From NCBI GenBank assembly GCA_019748235.1, contig JAIEPU010000120.1, forward strand, positions 1-55,925: DNA of 55,925 bases. The letters run 5' to 3'. Position numbers and translations under genes: made by a program. Positions within the stretch are counted from its first letter, which is position 1, and the number at the start of each line of letters is the position of its first letter. Below are positions 39,086 to 48,015 of the stretch, piece by piece. The stretch is from a bacterium. GTDB lineage: Bacteria; Planctomycetota; Planctomycetia; Kolteriales; Kolteriaceae. The notes below the pieces were generated by a model, which saw nothing but the letters and a program-made list of their open reading frames with translations, was not told the DNA's origin and did no database searches.

Positions 39086-40579
39086 ATGGCAGACGAGTCA
39101 ATCCTGATCAAAGTCAACGATGTCAGTAAAAAGTACACGCTTGAGCACAGCCGCTCAAGATCGGACGCACTGCGCGACATTTTGGCGGAGATGTTCGGGG
39201 GAGGACGAATCCCACACACCAACGAACATCACGATATCTGGGCCCTTCGCAACATTTCTCTCGAACTCAAAAAGGGAGAGGGTCTCGGAATCATCGGTCA
39301 CAATGGAGCGGGTAAAAGCACCCTTCTCAAACTCCTTACGGGTCGTTTTCGTCCTACACAAGGAACGATCGAGACCACCGCTCAAATGGGCGCGATCACC
39401 CAACTCGGTATTGGGTTCAATCCAGAGTTGACCGGACGTCAAAACATCTTGGTGGGCGCCACGATGCTCGGCTTTTCGCACAAACGAGCGCTTGCCTCGA
39501 TGGATGAAATCATCGCTTTCGCCGGGGTGGGAGAGTTCATCGAACAACCGATCAAGACGTACAGCAGCGGGATGAAGGCAAGACTCGGTTATGCCATTTC
39601 GGCCATGATGAAACCGGATGTCCTCCTGATCGATGAGGTTCTTGCCGTTGGCGATATGGCATTTAAAAGGAAGTGTACCAGGCACATCAATGAATTTCGT
39701 GAAGCGGGTGGTTCCATTTTGTTCGTATCGCATGATCTCCATGCGGTTCAATTCGTCTGTGATCGCGTCATCGTTTTGGAGCGAGGGCGAATCGTGTACG
39801 AAGGAAACGTTTTTGAGGGAATCAAGGCCTACACGCAATCGGTCGAACAGTTCAATGAAGATGTCGTTGGTGCGCAGGTTCCCGTACTAAGCCATTCTGC
39901 CGGAGAGGAATTAACCGACAACTCGATAGCAGTTCAAAAGACGAAGAAGACAACGGAGCAGTCACTCGCCGACTCGAACCAAAACAACGAGCAGCCACCG
40001 GGCAATCCTGACAAATTATCTTCGGCCTCGGGAGTTTCTGATGTCAACTGGTCATCGCAGTTTAAACTGACGCGGACGACATCAACGCTGTCGGAAGAAA
40101 CTCCTTTAGCTCTAACAGGACTCTCCATTGCCGCCATTTCTTCTGACAAACTAAAAACAGGAATGCCCGCCAAGATCACTCTCCGCTATCAATCACTAAT
40201 CGATCTCTATCCAATCAGTTGGGGATTCTCATTTTTCACTGCTGATGGTGCCATCGCGATCGGCACGGCGATTGTTGGGCATCATGGTACTGAGATGTCG
40301 TTTCCCAAAGGCGAATTTGAGGTCAGCGCTGTGATTGCAGAGCTTCCGCTTTTAGCGGGTCGTTATCAGCTTCGTGTCGGAGTGGCAGATCCAAAAGACG
40401 GAGTTCCATTCGACGAAATTGGGTGGAAAGATTCACCGCTCTATTTTCAAGTCGAATCAGCCAACGATATTTTCGCGGGAATGCACAGTATCATTGGAGA
40501 TCTCGTTGTACTGAGAGCAACTTTCGAAACTCCACGTCCTTCACAAGGTCTCGATCCCGTTGAGGAACATCGTTACTAG
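39086..40579 (+). CDS. Wzt-type polysaccharide ABC exporter ATPase
   Basis: A 497-aa ATPase. Residues 1-240 are the nucleotide-binding domain with Walker A GHNGAGKST (71-79), the signature Y-S-S-G-M-K (159-164), Walker B VLLIDEVLAVGD with Asp183-Glu184, and switch His216 in FVSHD. The YSSGM signature and long Leu-Arg-Asp-Ile-Leu N-terminal motif are typical of O-antigen/teichoic-acid exporters. After a polar linker (about 260-335), residues 340-490 resemble the Wzt C-terminal carbohydrate-binding beta-sandwich that recognises the capped glycan end. The Wzm permease it needs is not in this window. Neighbouring sugar-modification genes support export of a decorated surface glycan. Confidence 0.9.
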   Translation: MADESILIKVNDVSKKYTLEHSRSRSDALRDILAEMFGGGRIPHTNEHHDIWALRNISLELKKGEGLGIIGHNGAGKSTLLKLLTGRFRPTQGTIETTAQMGAITQLGIGFNPELTGRQNILVGATMLGFSHKRALASMDEIIAFAGVGEFIEQPIKTYSSGMKARLGYAISAMMKPDVLLIDEVLAVGDMAFKRKCTRHINEFREAGGSILFVSHDLHAVQFVCDRVIVLERGRIVYEGNVFEGIKAYTQSVEQFNEDVVGAQVPVLSHSAGEELTDNSIAVQKTKKTTEQSLADSNQNNEQPPGNPDKLSSASGVSDVNWSSQFKLTRTTSTLSEETPLALTGLSIAAISSDKLKTGMPAKITLRYQSLIDLYPISWGFSFFTADGAIAIGTAIVGHHGTEMSFPKGEFEVSAVIAELPLLAGRYQLRVGVADPKDGVPFDEIGWKDSPLYFQVESANDIFAGMHSIIGDLVVLRATFETPRPSQGLDPVEEHRY

Positions 40580-40649
40580 AAATGGAATAAACTTGTTCGA
40601 AAGATTGGTTCGAAACAGAGGTCTCTTGCCGGCCAAATCTGGCTGACGC

Positions 40650-41444
40650 TTATCCCTTACGGCGGAGAAATGCGCTAGGCCAATAGGTGACGCGGTTCGT
40701 CACTTCCCCTTCATTGAACGGAAATGGTGGCTCGACAAGTTCGAACCGTGAGTCCTTCGCTAGGAATTCGTTCACCGCCTCGATCGGGTTGTCCGTTACC
40801 CACTCTGGTTTACTCCGAGGCAGGTCCGCCACCTGCCGCATGATCCCATCCATCGAGACGATGTAAGAACCAGGCGACACGAGTGGCGCATACGCCTCTA
40901 GCTCTGCAAGCACGTGATTTTTCGTATGGTTTGAATCGAGCAAGATCAGCGTGGTCTCGCCTGGCTGCACGAGCGACTTTACTTCGTCCACTGTCTTGGA
41001 GTCGATGGAGCTGTTTTCGATGAGTGTGATGTAGTCAAATAGGAAGTGAGATTCGATCGCCTTTCGATTATGCGGGCGGATTTCGATATCGATTCCAATC
41101 ACTCTCCCTTTGCTCATGGCTTTGCAAAGCGTGGCATAGAAGACCAGCGATCCGCCGTGAGCGACGCCGGTTTCAATGATGACGTCCGGTTGCACGCCGA
41201 AGACGACTTCCTGAATGCGAATCATGTCGTCTGGGAGCTGAATGATCGGCCGGCCGAGCCAAGAGAACGAATAGACATATTTCACGGCCCAGCCGACGTT
41301 GATCCATTCCCGGCTCACGATGTCGAATGCCTCTGCCGAGAAGAGAGGAATCGACTTTGTCGCTCCCTTGTCATTCACCTCAAGCACTCGAGCTTCGGTA
41401 TCGACGGTAATTCGCACGTGAACATCCTCTGACAACGGGGCCAC
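40650..41444 (-). CDS. CmcI/cephalosporin hydroxylase-type SAM methyltransferase
   Basis: A 264-aa protein from a GTG at 41444; a GTG nine codons later has a better ribosome binding site (AGAGGAT) and may be the true start. The SAM-binding region is VIIETGVAHGGSLVFYATL with the later VIGIDIEIRPHN and LILLDSNHTKNHV, typical of the CmcI / rhamnosyl O-methyltransferase family. Members O-methylate sugars or other hydroxyl groups; here glycan methylation is most likely from the context. It is the last of three minus-strand genes (with RfbC and the C-methyltransferase), 45 bp after RfbC, and ends convergent with the Wzt-type gene. Confidence 0.85.
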   Translation of the reverse strand: MAPLSEDVHVRITVDTEARVLEVNDKGATKSIPLFSAEAFDIVSREWINVGWAVKYVYSFSWLGRPIIQLPDDMIRIQEVVFGVQPDVIIETGVAHGGSLVFYATLCKAMSKGRVIGIDIEIRPHNRKAIESHFLFDYITLIENSSIDSKTVDEVKSLVQPGETTLILLDSNHTKNHVLAELEAYAPLVSPGSYIVSMDGIMRQVADLPRSKPEWVTDNPIEAVNEFLAKDSRFELVEPPFPFNEGEVTNRVTYWPSAFLRRKG

Positions 41445-41489
41445 TCGCGGCTGACCTATTGAGTCTACTGAATCAATCGATGCCTTCGA

Positions 41490-42044
41490 TCACAGAAAGG
41501 GGGCGCCGCAGTCACGAAGCAGCGGCAATGCCTGATCCTTCTCTGAGATGATCCGCTCGTCACACCGAGGCCAGGCAATGTTGATTCTGGGATCGTCCCA
41601 ACGAATCCCGCGAGCTACTTCTGGATGGAAGACCTCCGACATTTGATACGACACTTCCGTCGCATCCAGTAACGTCTGAAAGCCGTGGGCAAATCCTTTC
41701 GGCACATACATCGATCGGCCGTTTTTTTCGCTCAGCTCGACGGCGAACCACCGACCATACGTCGGCGACGATCCACGCAGATCCACAATCACGTCAAACA
41801 AGGCTCCGCGAGTGCAACGAACGAGCTTAGCCTCGGGAAACGGTTGCGACTGATAATGGAGCCCGCGCACCGTACCAGCATGCACATTAAACGAAGTATT
41901 TGACTGGACCCATCGGAGCATTAGACCGTGATCGGCGGCCTCTTGATCACACCATACCCTGGCAAAATAACCTCGTTCGTCTTCCTTCCGCTCGGGCTCG
42001 AGAACATAAGCTCCCGCGAGCGACGTCGGAATCCAGTTCATCAA
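41490..42044 (-). CDS. dTDP-4-dehydrorhamnose 3,5-epimerase family protein
   Basis: A 184-aa cupin of the RfbC family. Visible motifs are ERGYFARVWC, SFNVHAGTVRGLHYQ with catalytic His63, CTRGALFDVIVDLR, VPKGFAHGF with His119, and Tyr132 at the position of the catalytic acid. RfbC epimerises C3 and C5 of dTDP-4-keto-6-deoxyglucose on the way to rhamnose; relatives act only at C3 or C5 for other deoxysugars. Because a sugar C-methyltransferase gene lies 9 bp upstream and no other rml genes are nearby, a role in a branched deoxysugar is as likely as rhamnose. Confidence 0.92.
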   Translation of the reverse strand: MMNWIPTSLAGAYVLEPERKEDERGYFARVWCDQEAADHGLMLRWVQSNTSFNVHAGTVRGLHYQSQPFPEAKLVRCTRGALFDVIVDLRGSSPTYGRWFAVELSEKNGRSMYVPKGFAHGFQTLLDATEVSYQMSEVFHPEVARGIRWDDPRINIAWPRCDERIISEKDQALPLLRDCGAPFL

Positions 42045-42053
42045 TCGTTCGCC

Positions 42054-43325
42054 TTACACAATCACCGGCTTGGGGACGGGAATGATGAACTTCCCGCCGC
42101 GCTCTCGATATTCACTTTGTTGAGAAAGGATTTCCTCCGCAAAATTCCAGGTCAAAAGCAGCGCGTGCGACGGCATTTCATGAATGAGAGCTTTGGGATC
42201 GCGGATAGGCAGATGACATCCCGGCATGAGGTGCCCTTGCTTGACCGGGTTCCGATCAACGACGAAATCGAGCAAGTCCCGACCGATACCACAGTAATTG
42301 AGAAGCGTCGCTCCCTTGGCAGAAGCACCGTATGCCGCCAAGTGATGTCCCGATTCCTTGAGTCCTTGCAACATCTGGAGCAGCGATTCTCGAAGCTGAT
42401 CGACGCGCTGAGCGAAATCGCGATAGTAATCCAATCGGTCGACACCCCTCGTCCGCTCTTCTGCAAGCAATTGAGACACCCTTGCGCTCGGTCCGCGTGA
42501 AGACACGTCCCGCGCGGCGGTGATGCGAAGCGAACCGCCATGAATCTTAATTCGTTCGACGTCAATGATCTTCATCCCATGTCGAGCGAATGCGTGCACA
42601 AGCGCGGTCAGCGAGAAATAACAAATGTGTTCGTGATAGATCGTGTCGAACTCAAGGTGCTCGATCATGTCGACGACGTAGGGCGCCTCGATGAGGGCAA
42701 CGCCGTCTGTCTTCAGAAGGATCGAGATTCCCTTGATGAATCCATTCAAGTCAGGAACGTGGGCCAGTACATTGTGAGCGTGAAACACGTCTGCCTGCCG
42801 GCCGTCTGCCGCAAGCTCTTTCGCGCATTCGGTCCCGAAGAACTCAGCCAGCGTCGGGACACCTCGCTGCTCAATCGCCAGCTTCGCAATTTTTTGGGCC
42901 GGCTCGATCCCGAGCACGTCGATCCCCATCTTTCGATACCACTGAAGCAGGTAACCGTCGTTGCTACCCGCCTCCATGACGGTGCTTGGGAAACCGAGCC
43001 CGTATTCGCGGGTCATCTTCTCCGCCAAACAACGGGCATGCTCGACCATGGTGTCGGAGTAGGACGAGTGATAACAGTATTCGCTGAAGATATCCTCGGG
43101 GGCGACGCGTACCGAAATCTGCACCAGCGAGCATTTCGGACAGAAGCAGAGTTCGAGCGGAAAATGAGGCTCACGATCGAGACTCGATGCCATTGGCAAT
43201 ATCGCATTCGCCAATGGCATTTGCCCTAAATCGAGCACGGAATTCAGCCCTTCCGCGTCGCAGCCGACACACTGGGTGGCAATTTTCGTATTCTGCGATG
43301 GACTGGCATAAATTCTTCGAATCAT
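42054..43325 (-). CDS. TylCIII/NovU-type sugar C-methyltransferase
   Basis: A 423-aa enzyme. The N-terminal zinc site uses CVGC (19-22) and CFCPKC (about 60-65). The central SAM domain has [15 protein letters not shown] and VLGIEP, followed by [23 protein letters not shown] motif carries the conserved His pair linked to catalysis. The C-terminal domain has [17 protein letters not shown]. The family adds a methyl group to C3 of NDP-4-keto-deoxysugars, making branched sugars. It is first of a minus-strand operon with the epimerase (9-nt gap) and the CmcI-type methyltransferase, and divergent from the glycosyltransferase gene. Confidence 0.92.
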   Translation of the reverse strand: MIRRIYASPSQNTKIATQCVGCDAEGLNSVLDLGQMPLANAILPMASSLDREPHFPLELCFCPKCSLVQISVRVAPEDIFSEYCYHSSYSDTMVEHARCLAEKMTREYGLGFPSTVMEAGSNDGYLLQWYRKMGIDVLGIEPAQKIAKLAIEQRGVPTLAEFFGTECAKELAADGRQADVFHAHNVLAHVPDLNGFIKGISILLKTDGVALIEAPYVVDMIEHLEFDTIYHEHICYFSLTALVHAFARHGMKIIDVERIKIHGGSLRITAARDVSSRGPSARVSQLLAEERTRGVDRLDYYRDFAQRVDQLRESLLQMLQGLKESGHHLAAYGASAKGATLLNYCGIGRDLLDFVVDRNPVKQGHLMPGCHLPIRDPKALIHEMPSHALLLTWNFAEEILSQQSEYRERGGKFIIPVPKPVIV

Positions 43326-43616
43326 GCGACCTGATCCTCATGCGAGGCGTGAATTCGCGGGCCGTATTACCACGCGCGCGACGTACCGTTGCCGCCACGC
43401 GACCTCCACGTGATGGCCCAGATCGAACTCTTACCAAACATTCGATTTGCGTGAAGAGAACTTATTCCATCAAACCCGCAATTCTCCCCTTCACTCAAAT
43501 CAAAAGAGTCCCTATTCTCCTCTTTCGATCAAAACCAGGAATTGATCGCTTATCACACGTTATTCACCGGGGCTATACATCGTGATCGATCGAAAGTGAC
43601 AAAGGATCCCGTGACG

Positions 43617-45158
43617 ATGGCCAGCCCTTTCTTCAGCATCGTTATTCCGACCCGAAATCGTCCGCGAACGCTCAGATTCGCTATCGATTCCTGTCTGGCC
43701 CAGGACTTCGACGACTTCGAAGTCATCGTCTGCAACAACTCAGACGGACCAGAAACGGCCGCATTCTTGAAGACAGTTTCCTCTCCCCACGTTCGAGTGA
43801 TTCAGCCGCCACAAACGTTGTCGATGCCCGACAACTGGGAATTCGCGATCAGTCATGCGAAAGGTCAATTCATTCACGTCTTGGGGGATGATGATGGGTT
43901 GATGCCTTTCGCCCTCAGAGAATTGCACCGACTCTTGGCGGGAACGAATGAACGGGCAGTCAAATGGAGTTCGGCATTTTATGCGTGGCCGGATGTTGCC
44001 ATCACTGCCGACGCCTACTACCTGCGACTTCCGATGTCCCCCACGAAGGAACACATTTCCTTCCGAGAGATGGCCGCGAAAGTCATCAATTTCAGCGCCT
44101 GTTATACCACCCTCCCTTCAGTCTATACTTCGATGGTGCATCGCTCCGTCCTCGATGAGCTTAGAACGAGGACGGGTCGCGTGTTTCGAACGCCTGATCC
44201 CGACGTGTACACGGGATTTGCCGTCGGAGCCGTCACGGGAGAGTATCTCTCGATCGGCATGCCGATGTCGATCGCCGGCGTATCGGGCAAGAGTAACGGC
44301 ATCGCGACACATCTCCTTAAAAAGAAGAACGACATCGCCGAGGACTACAAGGTCCTGAACGCGCAAGCGAAAATCAAAAGGCATCGCACTGTTCCGGACC
44401 TCTCCCTCTTCCCGTCTATTTCGGTCGCAGACTCTTTCCAGGAAGCCAAGGAGGTCCTCTTCGCCGACGATGATTCGCTGAAAATTGATCGTAAGCAACT
44501 GGCAACGCTTTACGTGAGTGCACTTTGGGCGGCGGACGAGAATGAATGGAAAAGCCGACTCGAACTGATCCATCAGTCACTCTCTGACGTGCCCGAGACG
44601 AAGAAATGGTTTGCGGAAACGCAGCTTGATGCTCCTTTCCGCATTTCTCCTCCGGCACGGCTTCGTTCCGTACCCTTCGGATTCGATGGAATCGCACTAC
44701 ATGTCGATGGAGAGAAATTAGGAATCGATGACATCGCAAAGGCGATCTCGTTCTGCTCCGCGGTGCTTGGAGCCAGCGAGCAGCCCATCAAGTTCCAAGA
44801 GCCGACTCAGGCGGATCTTCATCGCGTCAAGGAACTCGAATTACAAGTCGAGGTGTTTCGAAAGGCTGCCGATGAGAGACTCGAATTGATTCATCGGCTC
44901 CACAATGAATGCGCGAAACTTCAACAGCCTCTCCTTCGAGTTCGCTCACTCATCGATTTCTCGGCGAATAATGAGCAACAATCGCAGATTGACGAAGCGA
45001 TACGAAGTCAAGCGGTGCATATCGGAGAGCTCGAAGCACAAGTCGAGATGTATAAGACGGCCGCCGAAGAGCGTTTAGCACTCGTGGATCGCCTTCATCA
45101 CGAAGCGGCCAGTTTGCAAGAGCAACTGCGGAAAAGCATTCTTTCCCGCGTCGCATAA
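43617..45158 (+). CDS. family 2 glycosyltransferase with C-terminal coiled coil
   Basis: A 513-aa protein from the ATG at 43617, preceded by AAAGGA; upstream in-frame residues look untranslated. The GT-A fold begins FFSIVIPTRNRPRTLRFAIDS, with VLGDDDGLMP (Asp91-Asp93, nucleotide-sugar and metal site). The second half (about 400-510) has two heptad-rich stretches with the repeated phrase A-A-D/E-E-R-L-x-L-I/V-x-R-L-H, predicting a coiled coil for oligomerisation or tethering to a glycan assembly complex. The sugar donor is unknown. The gene belongs with the adjacent sugar-modification operon by context. Its 3' end meets the beta-lactamase-like gene, 16 bp apart. Confidence 0.88.
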   Translation: MASPFFSIVIPTRNRPRTLRFAIDSCLAQDFDDFEVIVCNNSDGPETAAFLKTVSSPHVRVIQPPQTLSMPDNWEFAISHAKGQFIHVLGDDDGLMPFALRELHRLLAGTNERAVKWSSAFYAWPDVAITADAYYLRLPMSPTKEHISFREMAAKVINFSACYTTLPSVYTSMVHRSVLDELRTRTGRVFRTPDPDVYTGFAVGAVTGEYLSIGMPMSIAGVSGKSNGIATHLLKKKNDIAEDYKVLNAQAKIKRHRTVPDLSLFPSISVADSFQEAKEVLFADDDSLKIDRKQLATLYVSALWAADENEWKSRLELIHQSLSDVPETKKWFAETQLDAPFRISPPARLRSVPFGFDGIALHVDGEKLGIDDIAKAISFCSAVLGASEQPIKFQEPTQADLHRVKELELQVEVFRKAADERLELIHRLHNECAKLQQPLLRVRSLIDFSANNEQQSQIDEAIRSQAVHIGELEAQVEMYKTAAEERLALVDRLHHEAASLQEQLRKSILSRVA

Positions 45159-45174
45159 CCGACCGAATCGATTT

Positions 45175-46323
45175 CTATTCGTTGATCTCTTTCCCTGCGA
45201 GTTCTTGAAAAGCCTTCCGGTAAGGAGACGCATCACTGTTCACAATTCCGATCTTCTGAATGAGCAGAATATAGATCGCCTTCTTTTTCGGATCAGCCCA
45301 CGCCTGCGTCCCATAGAGTCCCCCATGACCAAATGAGCCAGTGGACAGTGTCGACGTCACTCCGGTCGGCTCTTGAACGATTCCGACACCAAGCCCCCAA
45401 ACACTCCCTGGGACGAAGCCCGCTTTCAATTGGCCGGTTTGAGGCCTCGTCATCTCAGCCACCATCTCTTTGGAGAGAATCCGCACACCATCAAGTTCAC
45501 CTCCATTGAGAAGCATTTGATAGAAGCGGAAGAGATCGTTTGCGGTTGAATACAGACCGCCTGAGGGGTTCGGCGAGCGATTTTCAAGCGGCCCAAGGAA
45601 CCAGTTGTCGGCCCGTTCCAGATTCTTCCCTTTGTCGAGCTGCGCAAGTCGCATGAGTTGATCGGCATTGGGATGATAAGTTGTGTCGATCATCTTCAAA
45701 GGAGTAAAGATGTTCTTCGAAAGGAACTGTTCGAGCGTTTCGCCCGATGCGACTTCGACTAATCGGCCGGTCACAGAAATTCCAGGGCTATACGCCCAAG
45801 CCTTTCCTGGCGCGAAAGCGATCGGTCGGCCCGCGATCTCCTTAGCGGTCTCCGCAAGAGAACCGACGTTCTGTTGATTTCCCACTAGCCCGGAGGTGTG
45901 AGTCAGCAAATGCCGAAGCGTGATCGTCCGGCCACGATCGGTATCGAACTCCTTCAGCCATTTCGCAACCGGTTCATCCAGCGACAACTTTCCCTGCTCG
46001 ACAAGCATGAGCGCGGCCACCGCGGTGATCGGCTTGGTCATTGAAGCAATCGAAAACAGAGAATCGGATCGCATCGCCTGCTTCTTCTCGCGATCCTCCC
46101 AACCGACGGCATTCAGATGGACGATCTTTCCATTCTTTGCCACGAGCGTCACCGCGCCGGCCAATTCTCCCTGGTCAACAAACTCCTTCATCCTCGCCGC
46201 GACTGGAGCAAGTTCGGGATTCGATCCCTTTTGTTGAGCCCGCAGTTCATCGAGACACGCAAAGGTGACGGCAACAACAAACATCACCAGTGAAAAGCGT
46301 CGCTGAATGGAAAAACAGTACAT
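45175..46323 (-). CDS. exported serine hydrolase, beta-lactamase class C / PBP4-like
   Basis: A 382-aa protein. The ATG at 46323 follows AAGGGA and gives a signal peptide (a hydrophobic VMFVVAVTFAC core that contains a cysteine, then Leu-Arg-Ala-Gln). The active serine is Ser94 in S-M-T-K97. The second motif is Tyr178 in WAYSPG (a YxS/YSxG form, as in esterase-type members) and HGGLYGT is the third motif region. Such proteins include esterases, D-aminopeptidases and low-activity beta-lactamases; resistance should not be assumed. It follows the nuo operon on the same strand after a 246-bp gap. Confidence 0.9.
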   Translation of the reverse strand: MYCFSIQRRFSLVMFVVAVTFACLDELRAQQKGSNPELAPVAARMKEFVDQGELAGAVTLVAKNGKIVHLNAVGWEDREKKQAMRSDSLFSIASMTKPITAVAALMLVEQGKLSLDEPVAKWLKEFDTDRGRTITLRHLLTHTSGLVGNQQNVGSLAETAKEIAGRPIAFAPGKAWAYSPGISVTGRLVEVASGETLEQFLSKNIFTPLKMIDTTYHPNADQLMRLAQLDKGKNLERADNWFLGPLENRSPNPSGGLYSTANDLFRFYQMLLNGGELDGVRILSKEMVAEMTRPQTGQLKAGFVPGSVWGLGVGIVQEPTGVTSTLSTGSFGHGGLYGTQAWADPKKKAIYILLIQKIGIVNSDASPYRKAFQELAGKEINE

Positions 46324-46569
46324 TGGTTCCCTTCCCCGCAATTGAACACAATCGATGAAGACGCTATTGGAGCAGGTCAGATTGCCGGCGTCCATGGTGT
46401 GATCAAGAAGTCGTGCCGTAACGGTTTAGAAGGAACGATAAATGACGATGTACGCGTTCGGAGTAACCGCGCGTCCGTTCGCCCCATCCTGGCAACGATG
46501 ACGTTCGACACGACCTTATTGTCGTCGAGACACCAAAGGCTTATGGGGTCGTATCGAACGGGAATCGCA

Positions 46570-48015
46570 TCAGATCAAACGATTGGGTTGGAAGAACCAA
46601 AGGATGGTAAGCACAGCACATAAGGCTGTGGCATAGATCAATGATCGATCCCACGGTTTTGAAGGAAGTCCTCCCCTGCCCGGTTCGAAGAGTTTGCCAA
46701 GAACCCGGAGGTAGTAACCCGCGGCAATCACGGCATTGGCGGCCATGATGACTGCCACCCAACGAAAGAGGAGATCGTCAGACGCGATCGCTGATAAGAA
46801 TATTTCGAGCTTGGCCCAAAAGCCGGCCGTGAGGGGAAGACCGATCAAACTCGTGAGACAAATGGCGAGCGCCGCCGCGGCGGCCGGGAATCGTTGAACG
46901 AGCCCGGCGAGATCATCTATCTTTTCGATCTTCTGCCCAGTTGATTCCACTCCCGCAATAATCGCGAAGACACCGAGCGTCATGACCGCATAAGCCGCCA
47001 AGTAAAAGTAGACCGGCTCCAACGGAGCAATTCCATTAATCCCTGCCGCGATGCCGACGAGGATGTATCCCGAGTGGGCGACGCTTGAATACGCGAGCAG
47101 CCTAATCAACTTCGATTGAACAAGCGCCAACGAATTTCCCACGGTCATCGTGAGTACAGCCAGTATTAACAGGATGTATTCTGCGGTGGAGGAAAGCTCA
47201 TTGGTCCCCACACCGACCACTCGAATAATGGCGATAACGCCCGCTACCTTGGGAAGGTACGCCAGGATCGCCGCCAGCGGAACCGTCGTCCCTTGAAAGA
47301 CGTCAGGTGCATAGAAGTGAAACGGGACAGCCGTGATTCGAAAGGCCAATCCGCTAATGACGGCAATCAGTGCCACGGCACCCATCAGCGTTTCTCGCGA
47401 CCCCACCACCTCGTGAATGGTGATCAAATCAGTCGAACCCGCCAAACCGTAAAGGTAGCTCGCTCCGAGTAGAAAAAAGCAGGAGGAAAAGCTGCTGAGC
47501 GAGAAGTATTTCAATGTCGATTCACGGCCGGCTCGATCTCCCCTGGCGATAGCGAGTAATACATAGGTCGGAATGCTCACGAGTTCCAGCCCGAGGAACA
47601 GCGTCGTCAAATCGTTGGCGGACCCGACGAGCATGAGCCCCGAAAGCATGATGGCAAGACTGCCGTAATATTCCGGGAGCGCCCGCGCGGAGACGGAGGA
47701 CCATCCAATGAGAATCGTGATCAGTCCCCCGAGCAATGTCAGCCTCTCGGCCGCAAGAGAAACGGAGTCGAATCGAAAGAGCCCGGAGGCGACATCAAGA
47801 TTGACGTCACTTCGGGAAAAACTGAGCGCCGTTACGAGAAGCCATACGGCAAGCGCCCCCCATCCCCAACAACGTCGATACGTTTGAATCTGATTGGGCT
47901 TTGGAGGATCAACGACGGCGGCGACCCCGTAAAAGGCGCACCCTGATAGCAACATCGTCGAGGCGGGAATCACCAGACGAGCGGAATTTGCAATCGTCTC
48001 TATCGCACTGCTCAC
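46570..48015 (-). CDS. nuoN: NADH-quinone oxidoreductase subunit N
   Basis: A 481-aa antiporter-like membrane subunit of complex I with about fourteen hydrophobic segments. Landmarks are FLGLELVSIPTYVL, a central lysine region KYFSLSSFSSCFFLLG, PFHFYAPDVFQG and LLAYSSVAHSGYIL. It helps form the proton path of the membrane arm. Its ATG overlaps the stop of nuoM by 4 nt. It is the last nuo gene visible in the run. Confidence 0.96.
   Translation of the reverse strand: MSSAIETIANSARLVIPASTMLLSGCAFYGVAAVVDPPKPNQIQTYRRCWGWGALAVWLLVTALSFSRSDVNLDVASGLFRFDSVSLAAERLTLLGGLITILIGWSSVSARALPEYYGSLAIMLSGLMLVGSANDLTTLFLGLELVSIPTYVLLAIARGDRAGRESTLKYFSLSSFSSCFFLLGASYLYGLAGSTDLITIHEVVGSRETLMGAVALIAVISGLAFRITAVPFHFYAPDVFQGTTVPLAAILAYLPKVAGVIAIIRVVGVGTNELSSTAEYILLILAVLTMTVGNSLALVQSKLIRLLAYSSVAHSGYILVGIAAGINGIAPLEPVYFYLAAYAVMTLGVFAIIAGVESTGQKIEKIDDLAGLVQRFPAAAAALAICLTSLIGLPLTAGFWAKLEIFLSAIASDDLLFRWVAVIMAANAVIAAGYYLRVLGKLFEPGRGGLPSKPWDRSLIYATALCAVLTILWFFQPNRLI

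Noticed and set aside
45175..46323. Antibiotic-resistance beta-lactamase
   Set aside because: Motifs fit the wide class C-like serine hydrolase family, and the Tyr motif is YxS rather than YxN; resistance cannot be claimed.
46613..46631. CACAGC/GCTGTG hairpin near the end of nuoN
   Set aside because: It lies inside the coding sequence and has no T-run, so it is not supported as a terminator.
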